Source of the DNA: Enterococcus dispar ATCC 51266
Lineage (GTDB): Bacteria > Bacillota > Bacilli > Lactobacillales > Enterococcaceae
Direction: 5' to 3'
Length of the DNA: 64,000 nt
Assembly: GCF_000406945.1 (NCBI RefSeq)
Contig: NZ_KE136354.1
Coordinates: 551,707 to 615,706, forward strand
Of this stretch, positions 57,653 through 64,000 are shown piece after piece (position 1 is the first letter of the stretch; each line of letters opens with the position of its first letter). The position numbers and the translations under genes are program-made. Below the pieces are notes generated by a model. That model did no database searches, was not told where the DNA came from, and saw nothing but the letters and a program-made list of their open reading frames with translations.

Positions 57653-58327
57653 ATGACAGAGGATTATTCTTTACAGTATGCTAAAGAAAACAAAAAAGTA
57701 TTAATTTCTTCGATTACTGATGGGAAAGAAAAAGAGGAAGAAAAGACTGCCATTTTTATGGCTGGAAGTCCTGGTGCTGGAAAGACTGAGGCTGCACAAA
57801 CTTTGACGGCATTGAATAGTAATCTTTGTGTAATCGATGCTGATAAATTTCGTGAACTATTTCCAGGCTATGCTGGGAATAATTCAGATGAATTTCAACG
57901 AGGGTCAGCACTTTTAGTAGATGCTGGTCTCGATTTAGTTCTTAAAAAGGGTTATAGTTTTATTCTTGATGGCACGTTTGCGACTTCTAAGGTAAGTCAA
58001 AATATTGAACGGGCACTCAAAAAGAATTATAATGTGCTTGTCTATTATGTATATCAAGATCCATTTATTGCTTGGGACTTTACTAAAAAACGAGAAGAAG
58101 TTGAAGGCCGTTTTGTTCCTAAGGAACGTTTTATCAATGCTTTTTTTCAATCGAGAAAAAATTTGATGCAGGTGAAAAAGCAATTTCAAGAGAAAGTAAC
58201 CATCAATATCTTAGTGAAGGACTTTCAAAATACGATTTCTGATTTTCTAATGGACATTGATAATGTTGAACTAGCATTACCAATCAGTTATACGAAAGAA
58301 AGATTGGAGGAAGCGCTACATGACTGA
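57653..58327 (+). CDS. Zeta-toxin-like kinase
   Basis: A 224-residue zeta-toxin/PezT-like P-loop kinase. Walker A GSPGAGKTE is at about residues 38-46, followed by DADKFRELFPGY, where the Asp would bind substrate, and LDGTFAT, which fits the family. Zeta toxins phosphorylate UDP-N-acetylglucosamine and stop wall synthesis; some members instead act on other targets. The ATG at 57653 is 8 bases after AGGAGGTG. It overlaps the small gene downstream by 8 bases. Usual antitoxins lie upstream; none is there, so a toxin role is not certain. Confidence 0.82.
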   Translation: MTEDYSLQYAKENKKVLISSITDGKEKEEEKTAIFMAGSPGAGKTEAAQTLTALNSNLCVIDADKFRELFPGYAGNNSDEFQRGSALLVDAGLDLVLKKGYSFILDGTFATSKVSQNIERALKKNYNVLVYYVYQDPFIAWDFTKKREEVEGRFVPKERFINAFFQSRKNLMQVKKQFQEKVTINILVKDFQNTISDFLMDIDNVELALPISYTKERLEEALHD

Positions 58328-58487
58328 GAAAGAAAAAGTTGAAGAAATTATGGAGAAGTATAACCGTAACTTTTCTACACTACAAAAGAATGCCTCTGCG
58401 AAAGAGCTGAAGACAGTCTTTAAATTTGTAGCAGATGAATCCAATCGGAAACAACGAGAATTGATTGGTTTGGATAAAGAAAAATAA
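58320..58487 (+). CDS. Small 55-residue partner of the zeta-like kinase
   Basis: A short, highly charged helical protein beginning MTEKEKVEEIMEKYNRN and ending LIGLDKEK, with its ATG inside the end of the kinase gene (8-base overlap). AGATTGGAGGAAG serves as ribosome binding site. The tight coupling and helix-rich charge would suit an antitoxin or regulator of the kinase, although the order is reversed from epsilon-zeta and pezAT. Not recognised as a known antitoxin family. Confidence 0.65.
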   Translation: MTEKEKVEEIMEKYNRNFSTLQKNASAKELKTVFKFVADESNRKQRELIGLDKEK

Positions 58488-58510
58488 ATTTGAAATTGAA
58501 ATAGTTTTAA

Positions 58511-58542
58511 GAGCCAAGAGCAAAAATGTTCTTGGCTTTTTT
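58511..58542 (+). terminator. Terminator after the zeta-like pair
   Basis: GAGCCAAGA pairs with TCTTGGCTT(T), then T-run. Confidence 0.92.
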
Positions 58543-58565
58543 CTTTGCAATGAATGAGGTGATTT

Positions 58566-59708
58566 ATGACATTTTTAGATTTATTCGCTGGGATTGGTGG
58601 CTTTCGCTTAGGTATGGAACAAGCGGGTCACCAGTGTATCGGCTTTTGTGAAATTGATGAATTTGCTCGGCGGAGTTATAAGGCAATCCATGATACAAGA
58701 AAGGAGGTGGAAATGCATGACATCACAAGTGTACCAGACGAGTTTGTTCAATCCCTCGGACCAGTGGACATCCTTTGCGGCGGATTTCCGTGCCAAGCTT
58801 TTTCAATTGCGGGAAAGCGGCAAGGATTTTCCGATACTCGAGGTACTTTATTCTTTGAAATCGCTCGGTTCGCCACTCTTCTCCAACCTAAGTTTCTATT
58901 CCTTGAGAACGTCCGGGGATTGCTCAATCACGAAGGAGGGGCTACGTTCGAGACGATCCTCCGAACGCTGGATGGATTGGGGTATGATGTGGAATGGCAG
59001 GTGCTTAACTCAAAGGCCTACGTTCCCCAAAGCCGCGAGCGGGTCTTCCTTATCGGACATTCTCGAGACGCACGTACCAAACAAGTATTTCCTATCATTG
59101 GATCGTCTCCAACATCTGATCAAAACATCCGAAACTTGTTAAATATCAATCCTTCCAATCGAGGAATGGGTGGCCAAGTCTATGGTTCAGATGGGGTTGC
59201 CCCAACCTTAACCGGTGATGAAGGAATCAAAATCGCATTGCCGGTAAAGGATGGAATTTCTGTAGCCGGTATGTTATCAGGAAATTTTGAACAAGGCAAT
59301 CGTGTTTATGAGGTAACTGGAACTGCCCCCACCTTGTCAACGAAACAAGGTGGAACAAAAATCATGATTCGCAAAAATGAAACAGAATATCAAGAGGTGA
59401 AGCCAGGGGACAGTGTGAACTTGGCTTTTCCTAATTCCATAAGTCGTCGAGGTCGTCTGGGAAAACAAAGTTTGCATACCTTACTAACAGGAGACCAACA
59501 AGCGGTCGTCACAGATCAGTATCAGATTCGGAAGCTAACGCCCAGGGAGTGTTGGCGACTTCAAGGCTTTCCCGATTGGGCTTTTGACCGAGCTTCTCAA
59601 GTCAATTCAGATAGTCAGTTATATAAGCAGGCCGGAAACTCAGTAACAGTTCCGGTCATTTTTGATATTGCCAGAAGATTAAAGGAGGTAAAACTAGATG
59701 ATTTATGA
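58566..59708 (+). CDS. DNA (cytosine-5)-methyltransferase
   Basis: A 380-residue orphan C5 cytosine methyltransferase. Motif I DLFAGIGGFRLG (5-16), catalytic PCQ in GGFPCQAFS with Cys76, ENV at 114-116 in motif VI, QSRERVFLIG (motif VIII, about 155-164), motif IX RKLTPRECWRLQGFPD and motif X QAGNSVTVPV are all present. The variable target-recognition part has two APTL-containing repeats (GVAPTLTGDEG and TAPTLSTKQGG). No restriction endonuclease lies beside it, so it may protect the element from host restriction or regulate it. A strong internal ribosome binding site and a second frame are described separately. The end overlaps the next gene by 11 bases. Confidence 0.95.
   Translation: MTFLDLFAGIGGFRLGMEQAGHQCIGFCEIDEFARRSYKAIHDTRKEVEMHDITSVPDEFVQSLGPVDILCGGFPCQAFSIAGKRQGFSDTRGTLFFEIARFATLLQPKFLFLENVRGLLNHEGGATFETILRTLDGLGYDVEWQVLNSKAYVPQSRERVFLIGHSRDARTKQVFPIIGSSPTSDQNIRNLLNINPSNRGMGGQVYGSDGVAPTLTGDEGIKIALPVKDGISVAGMLSGNFEQGNRVYEVTGTAPTLSTKQGGTKIMIRKNETEYQEVKPGDSVNLAFPNSISRRGRLGKQSLHTLLTGDQQAVVTDQYQIRKLTPRECWRLQGFPDWAFDRASQVNSDSQLYKQAGNSVTVPVIFDIARRLKEVKLDDL
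58717..59142 (+). CDS. Putative out-of-frame gene nested inside the methyltransferase gene
   Basis: A 141-codon frame wholly inside the methyltransferase gene in another phase. Its ATG is 9 bases after AAGGAGG (58701-58707), a better ribosome binding site than most in the window. The C-terminal part reads PTFPKAASGSSLSDILETHV followed by PNKYFLS. From memory, phage and ICE proteins encoded next to cytosine methyltransferases often end in a similar SLSDILE-x-VPxKYFLS pattern; this has not been checked by search. Function is unknown; the frame bias of the host gene may in part explain the open frame. Confidence 0.55.
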   Translation: MTSQVYQTSLFNPSDQWTSFAADFRAKLFQLRESGKDFPILEVLYSLKSLGSPLFSNLSFYSLRTSGDCSITKEGLRSRRSSERWMDWGMMWNGRCLTQRPTFPKAASGSSLSDILETHVPNKYFLSLDRLQHLIKTSETC

Positions 59709-59988
59709 TGAGTTGATCGGAGAAATCTACTGGGTGATTGGCAAGATTCAGTCAGATCCGGAACTGGAAGAAGAACTGTACCGGCTCAATTTTGATATTC
59801 GAAAAAATGGGGTGAAGGTCCCTGGTGATTCATATGTAATGGATGAGGAAACCGATGCTCGAATTGAGTTGAATCAGGTTATCAGTGAATTCGAACGGAT
59901 TGCGGACCTTGCCAAAGAACCTGATATCCGCCAATACTTGTTTGAGATAAAAGCAGAACTAGAAATTGAGGGTATTACTGCGGAGTAA
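59698..59988 (+). CDS. Hypothetical protein after the methyltransferase
   Basis: A 96-residue acidic, helical protein (MIYDELIGEIYWVIGKIQSD) with no known motif. Its ATG lies inside the methyltransferase end, after AGGAGGTAAAACTAG, so it is coupled to it. I do not recognise the family. It ends just before the oriT-like region. Confidence 0.65.
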   Translation: MIYDELIGEIYWVIGKIQSDPELEEELYRLNFDIRKNGVKVPGDSYVMDEETDARIELNQVISEFERIADLAKEPDIRQYLFEIKAELEIEGITAE

Positions 59989-60020
59989 CAACCAAATAAA
60001 CCACTGATAGGCGCTGACCG

Positions 60021-60120
60021 CGGGGGATTTGCGAAGCAGAAATCCTCCGTGGTGCTGTGCCTGTTCATGGACGGCGTTAGCCGGCCATGATGTCTCACCC
60101 CCCGTATCTAACAGGGGGGT
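60021..60120 (+). other. oriT-like hairpin cluster before the relaxase gene
   Basis: Three hairpins in 100 bases of unusually G+C-rich sequence: a 10-bp stem at 60021-60049, TCATGG...CCATGA with inner CGGC/GCCG at 60065-60090, and ACCCCCC...GGGGGGT at 60097-60120 around GTATCTAACA. The position just upstream of the orf20-type relaxase gene and the C6/G6 hairpin agree with the Tn916 origin of transfer as I remember it. The nick site is not assigned. Confidence 0.75.
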
Positions 60121-60243
60121 ACAAAAACACAAAAAATAAGCAAGTAACCATTAAGAATTACTGGTGTAGCAAGAATAGTAAGTAATTTGTATAGGTGTTA
60201 ACTCATTTGAAAAAGTTAACACCTTGAATTTGGAGGTGAGAAC

Positions 60244-61428
60244 TTGGCACAACGGAATTTAGATTACCGGTTATTAAAAGACCGACGCAACGAATATGGT
60301 GTTTCGCAAAATAAATTGGCTACGGCTTGCGGGCTTAGTCGTCCCTATTTAAATCAGATTGAAAACGGTGGCGTAACACCATCCGCAAAGACCATGAAGA
60401 AAATTTTTGACCAACTGGAAAGTTTCAATCCCGATTTGCCTTTGACGTTACTGTTTGACTATGTAAGGATTCGTTTCCCCACAACGGATGTACGGAAAAT
60501 TATTCAAGAAATTCTCCATTTGAAATTTGAGTATATGCTTCATGAAGATTACGCCTTTTACTCCTATCAAGAACAATACGTCATGGGCGATATTGTGGTG
60601 ATGTTGTCTCATGAAGAAGATAAAGGTGTGCTTTTGGAATTAAAAGGGCGAGGTTGTCGGCAGTTTGAAACTTTTTTACTCGCACAAAAGCGTAGCTGGT
60701 ACGACTTTTTCGAAGATTGTCTAAAAGCTGGTGGCGTGTTGAAACGCTTGGATTTAGCAATCAATGATCGAGTGGGCTTGTTAGATATTCCTGAATTAAC
60801 GAAAAAATGTCAGAAGGAAGAATGTATCTCCTTGTTTCGTACCTTTAAAAGTTACCGTTCCGGGGAACTGTTGAAAGCCGACGAAAAGGATGGCATGGGC
60901 AATACTTTATATATCGGTAGCCTCAAGAGTGAGGTTTATTTCTGTTTGTACGAAAAAGATTATGAACAATATATCAAGTTAGGGATTCCATTAGACAAGA
61001 CCGAAACGAAAAATCGCTTTGAGATTCGACTGAAAAATGACCGAGCCTATCATGCGATTCAAGATTTGTTAAAAGGTCGTAGTATTGAAAGTACCACATT
61101 TTCCATTATCAATCGGTATTTGCGATTTGCGGATAAAGTAGATGGAAAACGGAGAACCAATTGGCCCTTAAATGAACAATGGGGTCGTTTTATTGGACGG
61201 AATCGGAAAGAGATTCAATTAACTTCTGAACCGAAACCGTATACCATTGAACGAACTTTGAATTGGCTAGGTAGACAAGTTGCCCCTACGTGGAAAATGG
61301 CTAAGGAGTTGGATCGTTTGAATCAGACAACCTATATACAGGATATGGTACAGAATGCCCGCTTATCAGACCGGCACAAAAAAATTTTGGAGCAACAAAG
61401 TATGGCAATTGAAAATTTGATTATATGA
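60244..61428 (+). CDS. Relaxase/replication initiator, Tn916 Orf20 (MobT) type
   Basis: A 394-residue protein with an N-terminal XRE helix-turn-helix (VSQNKLATACGLSRPYLNQI, about residues 18-37) and a C-terminal Rep_trans (replication initiation factor) domain. It should nick oriT and start rolling-circle replication of the element, as Orf20 of Tn916. A candidate active-site region is LDLAINDRVG and the later FEIRLKNDRAYHAI. TTG start after GGAGGTGAGAAC. The oriT-like hairpins lie just upstream. Confidence 0.93.
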   Translation: MAQRNLDYRLLKDRRNEYGVSQNKLATACGLSRPYLNQIENGGVTPSAKTMKKIFDQLESFNPDLPLTLLFDYVRIRFPTTDVRKIIQEILHLKFEYMLHEDYAFYSYQEQYVMGDIVVMLSHEEDKGVLLELKGRGCRQFETFLLAQKRSWYDFFEDCLKAGGVLKRLDLAINDRVGLLDIPELTKKCQKEECISLFRTFKSYRSGELLKADEKDGMGNTLYIGSLKSEVYFCLYEKDYEQYIKLGIPLDKTETKNRFEIRLKNDRAYHAIQDLLKGRSIESTTFSIINRYLRFADKVDGKRRTNWPLNEQWGRFIGRNRKEIQLTSEPKPYTIERTLNWLGRQVAPTWKMAKELDRLNQTTYIQDMVQNARLSDRHKKILEQQSMAIENLII

Positions 61429-61442
61429 AAAGAGGAATTTTG

Positions 61443-61562
61443 ATGGGAATTGTAAAAGATATTTTATTGGTATTTGGTGGCAGTATGCTTGGTGTTACTG
61501 TGATGTGCTTGATGAACGCAAGTGCAGCGGCAGACCGAGCAATGGAAAAGAAAGGAAAGTGA
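61443..61562 (+). CDS. DUF3789-like small membrane peptide
   Basis: A 39-residue peptide (MGIVKDILLVFGGSMLGVTV at its start) with one membrane helix and a charged end (DRAMEKKGK). It resembles DUF3789 peptides found in conjugative elements. RBS AGAGG 7 bases upstream. It ends 4 bases before the TcpD-like gene. Function unknown. Confidence 0.75.
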   Translation: MGIVKDILLVFGGSMLGVTVMCLMNASAAADRAMEKKGK

Positions 61563-61566
61563 CGAG

Positions 61567-61788
61567 ATGAATTTCGGACAAAATTTATATCAATGGTTTT
61601 TAACTAACGCGCAATCGTTAGTCTTACTGGCAATTGTGGTCATTGGTTTATTTTTAGGATTTAAGCGTGAGTTTTCCAAATTGATTGGCTTTTTGGTGAT
61701 TGCCTTGATTGCGGTCGGTCTAGTCTTTAATGCTTCTGGTGTGAAAGATGTCTTACTCAATTTGTTTAACCGAATTGTCGGAGCTTAG
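61567..61788 (+). CDS. TcpD-family small membrane protein, Tn916 Orf19-like
   Basis: A 73-residue protein with two hydrophobic segments (residues about 14-30 and 36-52), of the TcpD/Orf19 kind, a small membrane part of the conjugation channel. The ATG at 61567 follows AAAGGAAAGTGACG; the frame opens further upstream inside the preceding gene without a site. Lies between the DUF3789-like gene and ardA. Confidence 0.8.
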   Translation: MNFGQNLYQWFLTNAQSLVLLAIVVIGLFLGFKREFSKLIGFLVIALIAVGLVFNASGVKDVLLNLFNRIVGA

Positions 61789-61799
61789 GGGGAATCACT

Positions 61800-62303
61800 A
61801 TGGAACAGATGCGAGTATATATTGCGAACCTTGGAAAATACAATGAAGGGGAGTTGGTGGGGGCGTGGTTTACCCCACCTGTCGATTTTGATGAAGTAAA
61901 AGAACGGATTGGATTAAATGACGAATATGAAGAATATGCGATTCATGATTATGAACTGCCTTTTGAGATTGATGAGTATACACCAATTGAGGAAATTAAT
62001 CGGTTGTGTGGTTTAGCAGAGGAATTAGAAGGAACGCCGATTGGTGAGGTTGCTTTAGAGATTCAACACGCTTTTTTCAATTCTTTTGAGGAGATGGTGG
62101 AGCATGTGGATGATATTATTTGTTATCCCGATTGTAATGATATGAGTGATGTAGCGTATTACTTGATTGTGGAAGCTGGTGATTTTGGAGAAGTACCGGA
62201 ACATTTGAAGACGTATATTGATTTTGATGCGTGTGGTAGAGATTTGGAGATTGGAGGAAACTATTTGGTTACGAGTCGAGGGGTCTTTGAGTATGCAATA
62301 TAA
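61800..62303 (+). CDS. ardA: Antirestriction protein ArdA
   Basis: A 167-residue ArdA (Tn916 Orf18) family DNA mimic, which blocks type I restriction enzymes of the recipient during transfer. The protein is very acidic throughout, with the N-terminal VYIANLGKYNEGELVGAWF and central EEYAIHDYELPFEIDEYT segments characteristic of the family. RBS GGGGGAATC just upstream. Taken with the methyltransferase, the element carries two ways to avoid restriction. Confidence 0.94.
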   Translation: MEQMRVYIANLGKYNEGELVGAWFTPPVDFDEVKERIGLNDEYEEYAIHDYELPFEIDEYTPIEEINRLCGLAEELEGTPIGEVALEIQHAFFNSFEEMVEHVDDIICYPDCNDMSDVAYYLIVEAGDFGEVPEHLKTYIDFDACGRDLEIGGNYLVTSRGVFEYAI

Positions 62304-62338
62304 AGATATACGCCATTCAATTTGAATGGCGTATATCT
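62304..62338. terminator. Perfect 35-base palindrome between convergent genes
   Basis: 17 bases on each side of a single central T pair exactly (AGATATACGCCATTCAA and its complement). It starts right after the ardA stop and reaches the stop of the minus-strand gene. No long T-run; bidirectional terminator or recombination/protein site. Confidence 0.7.
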
Positions 62339-62910
62339 CAATTTATTAATGGGAGTTTATCAGTGTTAGAAAGTGCCCAAACAATTGCGTTACCAGCTAA
62401 AGTAACAACTTTTGGATGTTTTTCGAGAAACTCAGAAAATCGTTCTAAAACGTTAGGCTTAAAATCTTTTGTTTCAACAATTTCGATAAGTTCTTTTCCT
62501 ACTCGTTGGTCTTCAGGCGGTAAAGCATCAATATATTCTTTTAATTCCTCAAGAGAAGTATTCCAGCTGTTTGTGACAGTATTGTTGTTTCCAAACGCTG
62601 CTCCTCTATAGTCACCGGAAGAGTTAAAGTTAAAGGTATTTGTTGTCTGAATCGATTGATTATTTTTTTCTGAAGGATGAATTTTCTCAGCTCCAGCTTC
62701 TGTTAGTTCGACGTTGTCAGTCCAAATTATGGGTGTCATTTTGGTTTTTGTTATAGACGCACCTCGGATATAGCCAGAATTTGTTGCACTTTCTAATAAT
62801 GATGCGAATTCTTGTTGGGACAGCTCCAATAAGTTTGATGTAACAGTAGTTCCGTCATAAACGAATTTTAAAAGTTGATTTAACTTCTTTTCTTTGGTTA
62901 GATAGTCCAT
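62338..62910 (-). CDS. Winged-helix (YjcQ-like) protein with Gly/Asn motif and C-terminal helical domain
   Basis: A 190-residue protein. Residues 1-70 resemble a YjcQ-like winged helix (FASLLESATNSGYIRGASIT; VELTEAGAEKI). Residues about 90-115 form an Asn/Gly/Ser-rich linker with the string YRGAAFGNNNTVTN, and the C-terminal 75 residues are helical, ending in a hydrophobic helix (VVTLAGNAIVWAL) that might enter a membrane. RBS AGAGGAGTTTAGT before the ATG. It is the second gene of a minus-strand pair placed between the Orf18 and Orf17 genes. The Gly/Asn motif recurs in the partner. Role unknown; a regulator or a defence effector is possible. Confidence 0.7.
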   Translation of the reverse strand: MDYLTKEKKLNQLLKFVYDGTTVTSNLLELSQQEFASLLESATNSGYIRGASITKTKMTPIIWTDNVELTEAGAEKIHPSEKNNQSIQTTNTFNFNSSGDYRGAAFGNNNTVTNSWNTSLEELKEYIDALPPEDQRVGKELIEIVETKDFKPNVLERFSEFLEKHPKVVTLAGNAIVWALSNTDKLPLIN

Positions 62911-62925
62911 ACTAAACTCCTCTTG

Positions 62926-63540
62926 TTAAGTATTATTAGTTGTGTTATTACTACCGAAACTTGCACCCTTTTGATCCCCGCCATAGATATTGTAGATGTT
63001 ACTAATGCTTGTATCGGATGCGTCTTTTTTTGGATAGGGGGTATCTAATACGTCGTATCCTTCTGTAGTAACCCTTGCAAATTGTGATAAAAAGAGATGA
63101 GGTTTGTTACTAGCATATTTAATAGCAATTCCTTTAACTAAATTTGAATCAATAGCATATTTAATTAAGTCGTAGTAGTCAATTTCTCGAACACGTTTGT
63201 TTGGAGTTCTTAAATCATCGTCTTGATCATCTAATCGTTTGAGAAATATCTGGAGTTGCTTATATCGATTCTCACGATTCATTTTAATAGGTTTATTCGA
63301 TTCACTAATTTGCTCAATAAAGGCATATCCTTTATCTGTGATTATTGCCTGACTAGCATCTATATTTGGACCGCTGTAATAATATTCGATTTTTAAATTA
63401 TGAACTAATCCTTTAGAAATAATATACTTATAAAGCTCTGCGTCTGATTCTGAGATATCAGCATTTGTGAGTATATCTGCTTCATTTTGGATTTTCAATA
63501 ATAGCTCATACAATTTAAGATTAAGTTCTTCTTGTTTCAA
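62926..63540 (-). CDS. Tandem winged-helix (YjcQ-like) protein with C-terminal Gly/Asn motif
   Basis: A 204-residue protein with two YjcQ-like winged-helix units, about residues 4-78 (LLLKIQNEADIL; AIITDKGYAFIEQ) and 85-172 (QIFLKRLDDQDDDL; ARVTTEGYDVL), and an unstructured end IYNIYGGDQKGASFGSNNTT. That end resembles the GAAFGNNNT string of its neighbour. TTG start after TAGGAGGTAGATCGG. It is the first gene of the minus-strand pair, 15 bases upstream of the other. Not recognised beyond the fold. Confidence 0.7.
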   Translation of the reverse strand: MKQEELNLKLYELLLKIQNEADILTNADISESDAELYKYIISKGLVHNLKIEYYYSGPNIDASQAIITDKGYAFIEQISESNKPIKMNRENRYKQLQIFLKRLDDQDDDLRTPNKRVREIDYYDLIKYAIDSNLVKGIAIKYASNKPHLFLSQFARVTTEGYDVLDTPYPKKDASDTSISNIYNIYGGDQKGASFGSNNTTNNT

Positions 63541-63616
63541 ACCGATCTACCTCCTAACTGCCTTTAATTATAACAGAATTTTCAACATGGATAATAATAT
63601 ATTTGGAGATGAGTCA

Positions 63617-64000
63617 ATGAAAAAAATAAAAAGCTACACCAGTATTTGGGCAGTTGAAAAAGTCATTTACGCAATCAATGACTTTCAGTTGCCTTTTCCT
63701 GTGACCTTTAACCAGATGGCTTGGTTTGTTTTGTCCTTGCTGTTTGTCATCGTATTTGCCCATGTGCCTCCGCTATCTATGATAGAGGGGGCATTTTTAA
63801 AATACTTAGGCATTCCGGTTGCGGTTACTTGGTTTATGTCCCAAAAGACTTTTGATGGCAAGAAACCATTGGGATTTTTACGGTCTTTTATCAGTTATCA
63901 CTTGCGGTTTAAGGTTACGTTTGCAGGAAAGAAAGTCAAAGAACAGAAGAAACGATGGGTCGAGCCTGTCACTTTAGTGAGGAGTGTGAACTATGTACCC
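63617..64000 (+). CDS. TcpE-family conjugation membrane protein, Tn916 Orf17-like, cut by window end
   Basis: An open frame of 128 codons without a stop, starting MKKIKSYTSIWAVEKVIYAI. Two hydrophobic segments (FNQMAWFVLSLLFVIVFAHV and FLKYLGIPVAVTWFM) and a basic end fit the TcpE family, a membrane component of the Tn916/ICEBs1 mating channel. GGAGATGAGTCA precedes the ATG. The VirB4-like ATPase (orf16) would be expected next, outside the window. Confidence 0.85.
   Translation, partial: MKKIKSYTSIWAVEKVIYAINDFQLPFPVTFNQMAWFVLSLLFVIVFAHVPPLSMIEGAFLKYLGIPVAVTWFMSQKTFDGKKPLGFLRSFISYHLRFKVTFAGKKVKEQKKRWVEPVTLVRSVNYVP

Larger units (their letters stand above)
47044..64000 (+). mobile_element. 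Tn916-family integrative conjugative element, left part (right end outside window)
   Basis: From just after lepA the gene content changes to conjugation and cargo genes in Tn916 order: DUF961 pair (orf23, orf22), FtsK-like ATPase (orf21), oriT-like hairpins, HTH/Rep_trans relaxase (orf20), TcpD-like peptide (orf19), ArdA (orf18), TcpE (orf17). The left junction is somewhere between 47044 and about 47180; it cannot be fixed because the integrase and right end are not in view. Cargo differs in base composition: the SIR2-HerA genes use many ATA and AGA codons and are more AT-rich than the conjugation genes. Confidence 0.9.

Noticed and set aside
58648-58716. Longer version of the nested frame in the methyltransferase gene
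   Set aside because: The earlier ATG at 58648 has no ribosome binding site; the one at 58717 does, so only the shorter form is proposed.

Overview
This window reads as the chromosome of a low-GC Gram-positive coccus of the Enterococcaceae (Enterococcus or a close relative such as Vagococcus), interrupted at its right end by an integrative conjugative element (ICE) of the Tn916 family. The assignment rests on gene order (typA, ylaN, ftsW, pyc, then ylbF, ylbG, rsmD, coaD, sepM), on the A/T-rich codon use, on strong AGGAGG ribosome binding sites with many TTG starts, on Ebp-like pilin genes and on a CtsR box in front of clpB. The species cannot be fixed from the sequence alone. No rRNA, tRNA, CRISPR array or insertion sequence was seen.

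From 1 to about 34.3 kb lies ordinary core genome in short operons, most closed by clear hairpin-plus-T terminators. Functions include translation GTPase (typA), division (ftsW), anaplerosis (pyc), RNA-decay accessory factors (ylbF, ylbG), rRNA and tRNA methylation (rsmD, trmK), CoA synthesis (coaD, coaE), a three-gene MacAB/YknXYZ-type exporter on the minus strand, tex, a SprT-family protein, murC, a DNA replication and repair cluster (polA, mutM, coaE, nrdR, dnaB, dnaI), pepT and membrane proteins.

From 34.3 to 47.0 kb there is a 619-base AT-rich gap, then two sortase-anchored pilin-type genes without a major pilin or pilin sortase beside them, an unrecognised 142-codon gene, CtsR-controlled clpB, a GyrI-like gene, an Eis-like acetyltransferase on the minus strand, and lepA. 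Short repeats are shared by the gaps in this stretch.

From about 47.05 kb to the window end is the left part of the ICE. Its backbone is in Tn916 order: two DUF961 genes (orf23, orf22), the FtsK-type coupling ATPase (orf21), an oriT-like hairpin cluster, the HTH/Rep_trans relaxase (orf20), a TcpD-like peptide (orf19), ardA (orf18) and a TcpE protein (orf17, cut by the window end). Cargo is inserted between backbone genes: a four-repeat XRE-like regulator, a SIR2-HerA antiphage module, a large thioester/Cna-B/VaFE surface adhesin, a zeta-like kinase with a small overlapping partner, a cytosine-5 DNA methyltransferase, and a divergent pair of winged-helix proteins.

The most interesting observations are: (i) the SIR2-HerA cassette is bracketed by two diverged copies of the 3' end of the regulator gene, pointing to cargo exchange by recombination inside that gene; (ii) a 141-codon gene with its own strong ribosome binding site appears to be nested out of frame inside the methyltransferase gene; (iii) the minus-strand pair at 62.3 to 63.5 kb shares winged-helix domains and a Gly/Asn-rich motif that could be a signalling or assembly motif of an undescribed system; and (iv) the regulator gene has its ribosome binding site buried in a hairpin that its own promoter would only partly transcribe.
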